DNA of 26,396 nucleotides from JBCBWG01 sp964579305 (GTDB lineage Bacteria > Pseudomonadota > Alphaproteobacteria > Rhizobiales > Hyphomicrobiaceae): contig CAZOGY010000040.1 of the NCBI GenBank assembly GCA_964579305.1, positions 1 to 26,396 on the forward strand, read 5' to 3'. The notes under the pieces are model-generated. The model worked only from the letters and a program-made list of their open reading frames with translations, ran no database searches and was not told where the DNA came from. Below are positions 6,950 through 13,861 of the stretch, piece by piece (the first letter of the stretch is position 1; each line of letters opens with the position of its first letter). Both the position numbers and the translations under genes were made by a program.

Positions 6950-7630
6950 TCAGGCATTGGCTGGCGTGCGGACATGACGAAGATGTCCGACCTTGACCCA
7001 GATTTTGGCGCCGTTGGGTCCGGCTTTCAGGGCGACGCTTTCGCCATCGGGAATGCGGACCCAGGAGTGGCGGCTCAATGCTTCACCGCTTTCTTCAGCC
7101 GTACCTTCGAGGATGAACAGCTCAGCGCCGCCGTCCGCTGTAAAGGCTGCCTCGGCGCCTGGCGCGTGGGTTTCGAGGCGCACCGTTTCGCGCTCATCGC
7201 TGAACAGCGGCGTGATGGTCACGCCCGGGCGTTTGGGGTCGGCAACGGCAGCCAACTGGCTCATGTCCTCGCGCACGAACGTGCGATCGGCTGCGTCGAA
7301 CTGCCAAAGTTTCACAAAGATGGTGCAGCCGTCCGCAGAGGCCGGGGTATGGCGCGATGTCGGCGGATTGCGGATATATGAGCCGGCGGGGAAGTCGCCG
7401 TATTCGTCCTGGAAGGTGCCTTCTAGAACAATGAACTCCTCGCCGCCGTCGTGGGTGTGGGCGGAAAACTGACTGCCGGGGTCGAAGCGCACGATTGTCG
7501 TGGCGCGTGCCACTTCGCCGCCGATGCGGTCGAGCGGTTTGCGGGCGACACCAGGCATCGGGGAGTCGGTCCAGTCGCGGCTGTCCGCGTGGACGACGAC
7601 GCGTTGGCTGAAATCAGCGTTGATCATCAT
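6950..7630 (-). CDS. Double cupin (ChrR-like cupin) protein
   Basis: This 226-residue all-beta protein has two cupin repeats. The first holds a near-complete metal motif, HTHDGGEEFIVLEGTFQDE followed by FPAGSYIRNPP and SRHTP. The second (about 140-220) keeps the shape (AELFILEGTAEESGEAL, HSWVRIPDGE) but has lost the first histidine pair, so it is probably structural. The pattern resembles the cupin domain of the anti-sigma factor ChrR, but the N-terminal zinc-binding anti-sigma domain is absent and no sigma factor gene is nearby; stand-alone versions often act as small-molecule dioxygenases or sensors. Two adjacent ATG codons (7630, 7627) are possible; GGAG lies eleven bases before the first. 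It converges with the ltnD-like gene and diverges from modA. Confidence 0.8.
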   Translation of the reverse strand: MMINADFSQRVVVHADSRDWTDSPMPGVARKPLDRIGGEVARATTIVRFDPGSQFSAHTHDGGEEFIVLEGTFQDEYGDFPAGSYIRNPPTSRHTPASADGCTIFVKLWQFDAADRTFVREDMSQLAAVADPKRPGVTITPLFSDERETVRLETHAPGAEAAFTADGGAELFILEGTAEESGEALSRHSWVRIPDGESVALKAGPNGAKIWVKVGHLRHVRTPANA

Positions 7631-7699
7631 GGCTGCGGTGTCTCCACATGAATGGGTCATGGCCGATTGGCGCTTTTCCCGGTTCGGGCTTTGAGCGCA

Positions 7700-7720
7700 C
7701 CATATGGCCCAGCATATGGC
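7700..7720. promoter_or_regulatory. Direct repeat CATATGGC, possible operator between the cupin gene and modA
   Basis: CATATGGC occurs at 7701-7708 and again at 7713-7720, a 12-bp period; the first copy lies inside the perfect palindrome CCATATGG (7700-7707). It lies about 70 bp upstream of the cupin start and 150-170 bp upstream of modA, in their shared intergenic region. It does not look like the E. coli ModE box. A regulator-binding role is inference only. Confidence 0.3.
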
Positions 7721-7869
7721 TCATCATACTGCGGCGTGCATGGCCCGCCCATTGACAAGCCGTCAGCATGCAATTGACGAAACCAAGGTGTTGGATTGCT
7801 GCTTGCCGAGATGGCGCCGGACAAGCGACACGGTCTGCCAGCAGAAAGCTTGAAGCGCATGGGGTCACG

Positions 7870-8799
7870 ATGAACTGGTTGACAGCCGGCTTTGGGTTTG
7901 GTCGCGGAATGAACGACGTGCGGGGTATGCGGGGCATGTGGCGACAGGTCGGAACGCTTGTGCGCGCGCAAACCGCAGCCGTGCTTTTCACGATCGGTAT
8001 TCTGGGCGTCACGTCATCCAGCGCGCACGCTGATACGTCCAAGTCGCTGACGGTTTTTGCCGCGGCGAGCTTGAAGACGGTGCTCGATCAGGTCGCGGCG
8101 GACTGGGCATCCGCAGGCGGTCCGCGGGTGCAAATTGCCTATGCTGGCAGTTCGCAGCTTGCGCGCCAGATTCAATTTGGTGCGCCTGCTGATTTGTTCA
8201 TCTCTGCCAATGTCGCTTGGATGGATGCGCTGGAACGCGATCGCTTGATCGCGCCTGCAACCCGTCGTGTGATTGCCACCAATCGGCTTGTTTTGATTGC
8301 GCATGGCAGGAAGGCGCTGCCCGTTTCTCTTGGTGCAAACGGCGACCTTGCCAAACGTCTTGGCGACCAGCGGCTTGCGATGGCCTTGGTCGCAGCGGTC
8401 CCTGCTGGCATTTATGGCAAGGCGGCGCTTGAGAACCTTGGGATGTGGCCGGCTGTTTCAGATCGCGTTGCGCAATCGGATAACGTGCGCACGGCGCTGG
8501 CTTTTGTTGCGCGAGGGGAGGCCCCCTTTGGCATCGTCTATGCGACGGATGCGGCCGCGTCCGACAACGTGACGGTTGTCGCCACGTTCCCGGCGGACAG
8601 CCACCCGCCTATCCAATATCCGGCAGCCGTTGTTGCGCAAAGCAAGCAGCGCTCGATCGCCAAGCGTTTCATTCGCTATCTCGCACAGCACGATGCGCGC
8701 AGACGCCTTGAAGAAGCCGGGTTCGGCTTGGCGCCCCGACAGAGCGTTGGCGCTGCGCACGATGGCGGGAATGCGCAAGCGGGACCGGCGGTGCGATGA
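7870..8799 (+). CDS. modA: Molybdate ABC transporter, periplasmic binding protein ModA
   Basis: This 309-residue exported protein binds molybdate/tungstate. FAAASL (63-68), YAGSSQLARQI (91-101) and APADLFISAN (105-114) are the ModA oxyanion-site motifs; VPAGIYGKAALENLG and EAPFGIVYATDA follow. A signal peptide is seen (VRAQTAAVLFTIGILGVTSS, with cleavage after AHA54). The start is uncertain: ATG 7870 has GGGG five bases upstream, but 7909, 7927 and 7936 are also in frame, and 7936 would give a more standard-length signal peptide. The last codons are Ala/Gly-rich. The stop overlaps the modB start as ATGA, so the genes are translationally coupled. Confidence 0.93.
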   Translation: MNWLTAGFGFGRGMNDVRGMRGMWRQVGTLVRAQTAAVLFTIGILGVTSSSAHADTSKSLTVFAAASLKTVLDQVAADWASAGGPRVQIAYAGSSQLARQIQFGAPADLFISANVAWMDALERDRLIAPATRRVIATNRLVLIAHGRKALPVSLGANGDLAKRLGDQRLAMALVAAVPAGIYGKAALENLGMWPAVSDRVAQSDNVRTALAFVARGEAPFGIVYATDAAASDNVTVVATFPADSHPPIQYPAAVVAQSKQRSIAKRFIRYLAQHDARRRLEEAGFGLAPRQSVGAAHDGGNAQAGPAVR

Positions 8800-9512
8800 C
8801 CGCTTGGCTGACCGGCAACGCGTTGTTAACGGAGCAAGAGTGGACCGTCGTGACCCTGTCGCTCCAGGTGTCGCTTTGGGCGACCGTCCTATCGCTGCCG
8901 CTTGGCGTGCTTGCGGCCTATGCTCTGGCGCGATGGGAGTTTGTTGGCAAGCAAGCACTCAATGGGCTTGTTCACCTGCCATTGATCCTGCCGCCGGTCG
9001 TGACGGGCTATCTCCTGTTGATTGCATTCGGCCAGCGTGGACCGGTCGGGGCGTTTTTATACGATGCGTTTGGTCTCGTGCTCGCCTTCCAGTGGACCGG
9101 TGCGGTACTTGCGGCGGCGGTGATGGCATTCCCTCTCATGGTCCGCGCGATCCGGCTGGCGATCGAGGCCGTTGACCCGCGGCTGGAGCAAGCCGCGGCA
9201 ACACTGGGCGCGAACCGGGCGTGGACCTTTGCGACGGTGACGTTTCCGTTGATCCTGCCGGGCATCGTTGCAGGCAGCGTGCTGGCGTTTGCAAAGGCCA
9301 TGGGAGAGTTCGGCGCGACGATCACGTTCGTGTCCAACATTCCAGGCCAGACGCAGACTGTCCCCTCAGCGATCTATGCTTTCTTGCAGGTTCCTGATGG
9401 CGAAGGTTCAGCGATGCGTCTGGTTGTGATTTCCATCATTGTCGCAATCGGCGCGCTTGCCGTTTCGGAGTGGGTCTCGGCACGTGTGGCCCGCAGGATT
9501 GCCGGCACATGA
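8796..9512 (+). CDS. modB: Molybdate ABC transporter permease ModB
   Basis: This 238-residue inner-membrane permease has about five hydrophobic segments (near 18-44, 57-80, 90-117, 150-180 and 207-228). The cytoplasmic EAA loop that docks on ModC is EQAAATLGANRAWTFATVTF (131-150), followed by PLILPGIVAG. PLILPPVVTGYLLL (62-75) and FAKAMGEFGATI (165-176) are strongly ModB-like. Its ATG overlaps the modA stop codon and its own TGA overlaps the modC ATG, so all three genes are made from one message in coupled fashion. Confidence 0.95.
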   Translation: MTAWLTGNALLTEQEWTVVTLSLQVSLWATVLSLPLGVLAAYALARWEFVGKQALNGLVHLPLILPPVVTGYLLLIAFGQRGPVGAFLYDAFGLVLAFQWTGAVLAAAVMAFPLMVRAIRLAIEAVDPRLEQAAATLGANRAWTFATVTFPLILPGIVAGSVLAFAKAMGEFGATITFVSNIPGQTQTVPSAIYAFLQVPDGEGSAMRLVVISIIVAIGALAVSEWVSARVARRIAGT

Positions 9513-10609
9513 GCCTCGACGTCGCCATCCGCCATGCCGCCGGTCAGTTTTGGCTCGATGTCGCGTTTGTCGCGCCGGCGGGCGTGACCGCTTTGTTCGG
9601 ACCGTCGGGGGCCGGCAAGAGTACGGTCGTCAACGCCATCGCGGGCCTTGTGAGGCCGTCGGCCGGTCGCATCAGCGTTGATGGCGAGGTGTTGTTTGAT
9701 GCCGTCGCTGGAATCAACGTCGCGGTGCACAAGCGTCGCGTTGGCTATGTGTTTCAAGACTCGCGACTGTTTCCGCATCTTTCCGTTCGCCAGAACCTCG
9801 CCTATGGCCGCTGGTTTTCGCGGTCGGCGATTGATGGTGACGCGTTCGACCGAATTGTCGAACTGCTTGCGATTGGCGATTTGCTGGCGCGTCGACCGGG
9901 TGGCTTGTCGGGTGGTGAGCGCCAGCGCGTTGCGATTGGCAGGGCGCTGCTTGCACAGCCGCGTATTCTGCTGTTCGACGAGCCGCTGGCCGCACTCGAC
10001 GCGGACCGCAAGGCGGAGATCTTGCCGTACCTGGAGCGATTGCGCGATTCTTCAGCGATCCCCATCGTCTATGTCAGTCATGCGATCGCGGAAGTGGCGC
10101 GCCTGGCAACCACCGTGGTTGTCATCAATAACGGAGTTGTTGTTTCTCAAGGCCTGCCCGTCGATGTGTTTTCCCATACCGTTGCCGCGCCTGGCGTGGC
10201 CGATAGCGATATTGGCGCGATCCTGACTGCGCGGGTGGTGGCGCATGATCAGCTCGACCGCTTGACCGAGTTGGCATTCGATGGCGGCCGCCTGTTTGTC
10301 CCATTGCTCAATGATCCGGCCGGCACCGCCGTGCGTGTGCGGATCAAGGCATCCGACGTGCTGCTTGCGCTGCGCGAGCCTGAGGACTCGAGCGCGCTCA
10401 ATATTCTTGCCGGAGACGTTGTCGAGGTCGGACCCGCCATCGATGGCCGGGTTAACGTCGCGATCCGATGCGGTGCGGCGCGCTTGATGGCGCGGATCAC
10501 TTGGCGCTCACTCGATAGGCTCGATTTGCAGCGCGGCATGCGCGTTTATGCCGTGATCAAGTCGGTGGCGATGGCACACGAGGATATCGGCCACTTTGGC
10601 GGCGGCTGA
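9509..10609 (+). CDS. modC: Molybdate ABC transporter ATP-binding protein ModC
   Basis: This 366-residue ATPase drives molybdate import. Walker A is GPSGAGKST (31-39), the Q-loop Q83 is in YVFQDSRLFPH, the signature is LSGGE (133-137), Walker B is RILLFDEP (152-159) and the switch histidine is H191. A C-terminal Mop/TOBE regulatory domain (about 297-356) is present; in ModC proteins it binds oxyanion and can inhibit transport. ATG 9509 overlaps the modB stop by four bases; the upstream in-frame start at 9470 is rejected. No modE, modD or molybdenum cofactor gene is adjacent, and no molybdoenzyme is recognised in this window. Confidence 0.95.
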   Translation: MSLDVAIRHAAGQFWLDVAFVAPAGVTALFGPSGAGKSTVVNAIAGLVRPSAGRISVDGEVLFDAVAGINVAVHKRRVGYVFQDSRLFPHLSVRQNLAYGRWFSRSAIDGDAFDRIVELLAIGDLLARRPGGLSGGERQRVAIGRALLAQPRILLFDEPLAALDADRKAEILPYLERLRDSSAIPIVYVSHAIAEVARLATTVVVINNGVVVSQGLPVDVFSHTVAAPGVADSDIGAILTARVVAHDQLDRLTELAFDGGRLFVPLLNDPAGTAVRVRIKASDVLLALREPEDSSALNILAGDVVEVGPAIDGRVNVAIRCGAARLMARITWRSLDRLDLQRGMRVYAVIKSVAMAHEDIGHFGGG

Positions 10610-10668
10610 GCGCTGTTCAAGTTGCGGATTGCTGCGCGTATACCCAAACCCGCTCACCGGCCTCGCGT

Positions 10669-10680
10669 CTTGTGCACAAG
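10669..10680. promoter_or_regulatory. Perfect 12-bp palindrome upstream of the GMC oxidoreductase gene
   Basis: CTTGTGCACAAG reads the same on both strands and lies 46 bp before the GMC start codon, in the 117-bp gap after modC. The position fits an operator over or near the promoter. No regulator gene is adjacent and the binding protein is unknown. Confidence 0.35.
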
Positions 10681-10726
10681 GTGATAGTCTCAGGCACAAA
10701 CAACCAAGAGGACTGGGAGGATCGCG

Positions 10727-12364
10727 ATGGCATCGTCGCTTGCAGGGCGTGTTTTCGACTATGTGATTGTCGGCGCCGGGTCGGCGGGTTGCGTCTTGGC
10801 CAACCGACTGAGCGAGGACCCCGACGTCGAGGTTGCCCTGATCGAGGCGGGCGGGCGCGATTTCAATCCTTGGATCCACATTCCGTCGGGCTATTACAAG
10901 AACATCCTCAATCCAGCGATCACCTGGCAGTATGGCTCGGGGCCTGAACCGCACCTGGGCGGGCGCGTCATCAACTGGCCCCGTGGACGAGTGCTTGGTG
11001 GGACGTCGGCCATTAACGGGCTGTTGTATGTTCGCGGTCAGGCGAACGACTTTAACGTCTGGCGCCAGCTTGGTTGCGATGGCTGGGCCTATGAGGACGT
11101 GCTGCCTTACTTCAAAAAAGCTGAAGGCCAAGAGCGGGGTGCGAGCGAGCTGCACGGTGCGGACGGCCCGCTTGGCGTCAGCGACGTGCGGATGGACAAC
11201 CCAATTTGCGATGCGTTCTTGGCGTCGTGCATTGCCGAAGGCATTCCAGCGACCGACGACTTTAATGGCGAAAAGCAAGAAGGCGCTGGCTATTATCAGT
11301 TGACCAACCGGCATGGCAGACGGTCGTCGACGGCGGTCGCATATCTGCATCCCGTGCGCAGCCGCGCCAACCTCACCGTGGTCACGAAGGCGCTGACGCA
11401 TAAGGTCCTATTCGACGGGCCGACGGCGCGCGGTGTCGAGATTGAGCGCAACGGCCAACGTGAGACGGTGCAAGCGCGTGGCGAAGTAATTTTGTCGGGC
11501 GGCGCGATTGGCTCAACGCAGATCCTGCAGTTATCAGGTGTTGGTCCGGCGGAAGTCCTGCGGGCAGCCGGGGTTGACGTGCACCACGACTTGCCCGGCG
11601 TTGGCGAAAATCTTCAGGACCATTACCAAGCGCGGCTGATGTATGAGATGCGCGGGCGGGGCAGTCTCAATAGCGTCTGGCACAGCCGGGTTGAGCAGAT
11701 GCGCGCGGGGCTTGAATATGCGCTGGGGCGGAAGGGCATTTTGACGATCGGCGCCGGTGTGGTTGGCGTCTTCTGCAAATCCTCGCCCGAACTCGATGAC
11801 CCCGATATCCAGTTCCACTTCATTCCGCTGTCTGGTGATGGGCCCGGCAAGGGTCTGCACCCGTTCCCAGGCGTGATCGTATCGGTATGTCAGTTGCGTC
11901 CTGAAAGCCGAGGCCATATCCGCATTACGTCAGACCAGGTGCACGACAAACCGGCGATCGTTTCGAACTATCTTGAAGCCGAGCTGGACCGACACGTTTT
12001 GCTGGAAGCGATGAAGTTGGCCCGGCGTATCGTTGCCCGGCCGCCTTTTGCGGACATGGTCGTGCGGGAGTTCGCACCGGGACCAGAAAAGCAAAGCGAC
12101 GAAGAATTGATGACGTTTGCCTGCGAGACAGGTACGACGATCTTCCATCCTTGCGGGACCTGTAAGATGGGGACCGACCCGATGGCTGTCGTTGATCCAC
12201 GGCTGCGCGTCCACGGCCTCTCCGGCCTGCGTGTTGTTGACGCCTCCGTGATGCCGACGATGACTTCGGGCAACACCAACGCACCCACGATCATGATCGC
12301 TGAAAAAGCGGCCGACATGATCAAGGCCGACGCGAAGCAGGTGGCGCGCGCGGCCGCAGCTTAA
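10727..12364 (+). CDS. GMC-family FAD oxidoreductase (choline dehydrogenase-like)
   Basis: This 545-residue GMC flavoenzyme oxidises an alcohol to an aldehyde or ketone. The FAD dinucleotide fold begins at VGAGSAG (15-21) with IEAGG (39-43). RGRVLGGTSAINGLLYVRG (86-104) is GMC signature 1 and SGGAIGSTQILQLSGVG (257-273) is signature 2. The active-site pair is His474 (HPCGTCKMG) and Asn517 (SGNTNAPT). Size and motifs match the BetA/AlkJ-type alcohol dehydrogenases; the substrate is not fixed by this. No betaine aldehyde dehydrogenase or BetI is adjacent, arguing against a dedicated choline pathway. GGAGG six bases before ATG 10727 supports the start. The formamidase-like hydrolase follows after 13 bp and is probably co-transcribed. 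Confidence 0.93.
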   Translation: MASSLAGRVFDYVIVGAGSAGCVLANRLSEDPDVEVALIEAGGRDFNPWIHIPSGYYKNILNPAITWQYGSGPEPHLGGRVINWPRGRVLGGTSAINGLLYVRGQANDFNVWRQLGCDGWAYEDVLPYFKKAEGQERGASELHGADGPLGVSDVRMDNPICDAFLASCIAEGIPATDDFNGEKQEGAGYYQLTNRHGRRSSTAVAYLHPVRSRANLTVVTKALTHKVLFDGPTARGVEIERNGQRETVQARGEVILSGGAIGSTQILQLSGVGPAEVLRAAGVDVHHDLPGVGENLQDHYQARLMYEMRGRGSLNSVWHSRVEQMRAGLEYALGRKGILTIGAGVVGVFCKSSPELDDPDIQFHFIPLSGDGPGKGLHPFPGVIVSVCQLRPESRGHIRITSDQVHDKPAIVSNYLEAELDRHVLLEAMKLARRIVARPPFADMVVREFAPGPEKQSDEELMTFACETGTTIFHPCGTCKMGTDPMAVVDPRLRVHGLSGLRVVDASVMPTMTSGNTNAPTIMIAEKAADMIKADAKQVARAAAA

Positions 12365-12377
12365 GGACGACGAAACC

Positions 12378-13493
12378 ATGGCGCGACGGCTCGATTTCGA
12401 AGCGGAGTATAACAACCGGGCGCGCGTGCCAGATCACCCTGAGATTCAGGGCCGATGGTCAACGCGGTCGCGCGCGTTTCGCGAGCAGGCCGGCACCCAT
12501 GCGCTGCTTGACCAGGCTTACGGGGATCTGGAACGCCAGAAGTTTGATCTGTTCCAGCCCGCGGACGGTGCCGCAGACGCGCCGCTGATCGTGTTCATTC
12601 ATGGCGGCTACTGGCAGCGTGGGGATCGCACGGATTACGCGTGCGTGGCTGAGGTATTTACGAACGCGGGATTTCGCGTCGCGCTGCCGTCGTATCGGTT
12701 ATGTCCTGACGTGGCCGTTGCCCACATCGTTGGTGACATCCAGGAGTTCTTGGTCGCACTGTTTGATCAGATCCCGCGGCGTCCGCTTGTGGTCGGTCAC
12801 TCTGCGGGCGGCCATCTTGCTGCGATGGCGCTTGCGACCGACTGGAGCGACGTTGACGGCGTGCCCAACGATCTGGTGACGCATGCCATCGCGATCAGCG
12901 GCCTGTTCGATCTCCAGCCCTTGCTCAAAGTCAGCGCGAACGATGTGCTGTGTTTGACGCCTGAAACCGCCCACGCCGTCAGCCCGCTCTCCGGTTCTGC
13001 GCCGGGCGGCGATCGGCATTTGGTTGCTGCTGTTGGTGCCGACGAAAGTGCGGAATTCATCCGTCAGAGCTTGGAGATTGCCGGGCGCTGGGGGCAGGAT
13101 GGCCTGACGACCGAGTGCATGTTGGTGCCAGCCGCAAACCATTTCACGGTGCTCGACGAATTGATGCGGCCGGGGTCGGGACTGCATCGCAGGGTCGTTG
13201 ATCTCGCGCATGCCGTCAGCGCAGAGGTCGCGACCGCGCTTGTCAGTACGGACAATGCAGCGGCTGCGGAGGCCGCAACGGACCAGGCGGCGCATGACGA
13301 TGCGCCAGCGGCTCAAGAACCGGAACCGGCCGATCTGCAAGCGCACGAAGATGCGCGGGATGACGCCGACGCTCCGGTCGCGGAGCCGGCTGCCCAGGAC
13401 GCAGATGACGTCCCTACCGGTGGCGATGAGGCTTCAGCGGCCGACATCGCGGCCGGGTCGGATGGCCCCGATGGGGATAACGCGACCGTCTGA
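12378..13493 (+). CDS. Alpha/beta hydrolase, kynurenine formamidase / BD-FAE-like, with acidic C-terminal tail
   Basis: In this 371-residue protein, residues 1-290 form a complete hydrolase: oxyanion motif FIHGGYW (73-79), nucleophile elbow GHSAGG (Ser142) and catalytic His255 in AANHF. The HGGYW/GHSAGGH pair is typical of bacterial kynurenine-formamidase-like and BD-FAE esterases. Residues 291-371 are an unusual Ala/Asp/Glu/Pro-rich tail with 23 acidic residues, one Arg and no Lys, probably disordered; family members usually end near residue 280-290. The last 60 bp overlap a convergent small gene. It lies 13 bp after the GMC oxidoreductase, suggesting paired action, perhaps an oxidised product then hydrolysed. 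No other kynurenine-pathway gene is present. Confidence 0.88.
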   Translation: MARRLDFEAEYNNRARVPDHPEIQGRWSTRSRAFREQAGTHALLDQAYGDLERQKFDLFQPADGAADAPLIVFIHGGYWQRGDRTDYACVAEVFTNAGFRVALPSYRLCPDVAVAHIVGDIQEFLVALFDQIPRRPLVVGHSAGGHLAAMALATDWSDVDGVPNDLVTHAIAISGLFDLQPLLKVSANDVLCLTPETAHAVSPLSGSAPGGDRHLVAAVGADESAEFIRQSLEIAGRWGQDGLTTECMLVPAANHFTVLDELMRPGSGLHRRVVDLAHAVSAEVATALVSTDNAAAAEAATDQAAHDDAPAAQEPEPADLQAHEDARDDADAPVAEPAAQDADDVPTGGDEASAADIAAGSDGPDGDNATV

Positions 13494-13679
13494 ACCGATC
13501 ACGGGGCGATCGCCGCGTTCGGCCGCCTCCAACTCGCGGATGGCGGCGTCAATGGCACCGCCAGCGCGGCGCAATGCCGGCACACGGTTCAAGTCATCGC
13601 GCATGTAGCGCAAGGTTTTGCGCAGGCAGGCCGTGTCAATTTGGGGCGGCCAGTCCCTCGATGGTTTCCGGGCAAACAT
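13434..13679 (-). CDS. Small hypothetical protein, convergent with and overlapping the hydrolase
   Basis: This 81-residue basic protein is of unrecognised family. The sequence looks natural rather than a shadow frame: a Trp/Pro N-terminus (ARKPSRDWPPQIDTACLRKT), a central amphipathic helical stretch (LRYMRDDLNRVPALRRA, then AIDAAIRELEAAERG) and a glycine/isoleucine-rich C-terminus. ATG 13679 is preferred because GGAG lies six bases upstream; an in-frame ATG at 13691 is also possible but has no ribosome site. It has no signal peptide or membrane segment. Its 3' end overlaps the formamidase-like gene by 60 bp in antisense, where that gene encodes only low-complexity tail. Confidence 0.6.
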   Translation of the reverse strand: MFARKPSRDWPPQIDTACLRKTLRYMRDDLNRVPALRRAGGAIDAAIRELEAAERGDRPVIGSDGRVIPIGAIRPGRDVGR

Positions 13680-13861
13680 GGTTTGCTCCATTTCGATGCA
13701 AATTGGGGCCGAGGACGGCTGATCTGGTCGTGCTGCGCATGTCTCGTGCCAATGGTTACGGCAATTGATCGGAATGCGGAGTAAGGCTTAGGCGGTTTGG
13801 AACGGAGTGCAGATTAATTGATGCCATCGGCCGCCTCGCGCACACGTGCGGGGCGGCGCTC

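Noticed and set aside
6950..7630. ChrR anti-sigma factor with a partner sigma factor
   Set aside because: Only the cupin part is present, the zinc-binding anti-sigma domain is absent, and no ECF sigma gene is adjacent.
10508..11401. 297-codon minus-strand frame over the end of modC and the start of the GMC gene
   Set aside because: Spans two unrelated real genes in antisense; Arg/Ala/His-rich shadow composition.
13198..13608. 136-codon plus-strand frame through the acidic tail region
   Set aside because: Almost entirely Arg/Ser/Pro/Met, the frame-shifted reading of an Asp/Ala-rich region; no ribosome site. It does not suggest a frameshift in the hydrolase.
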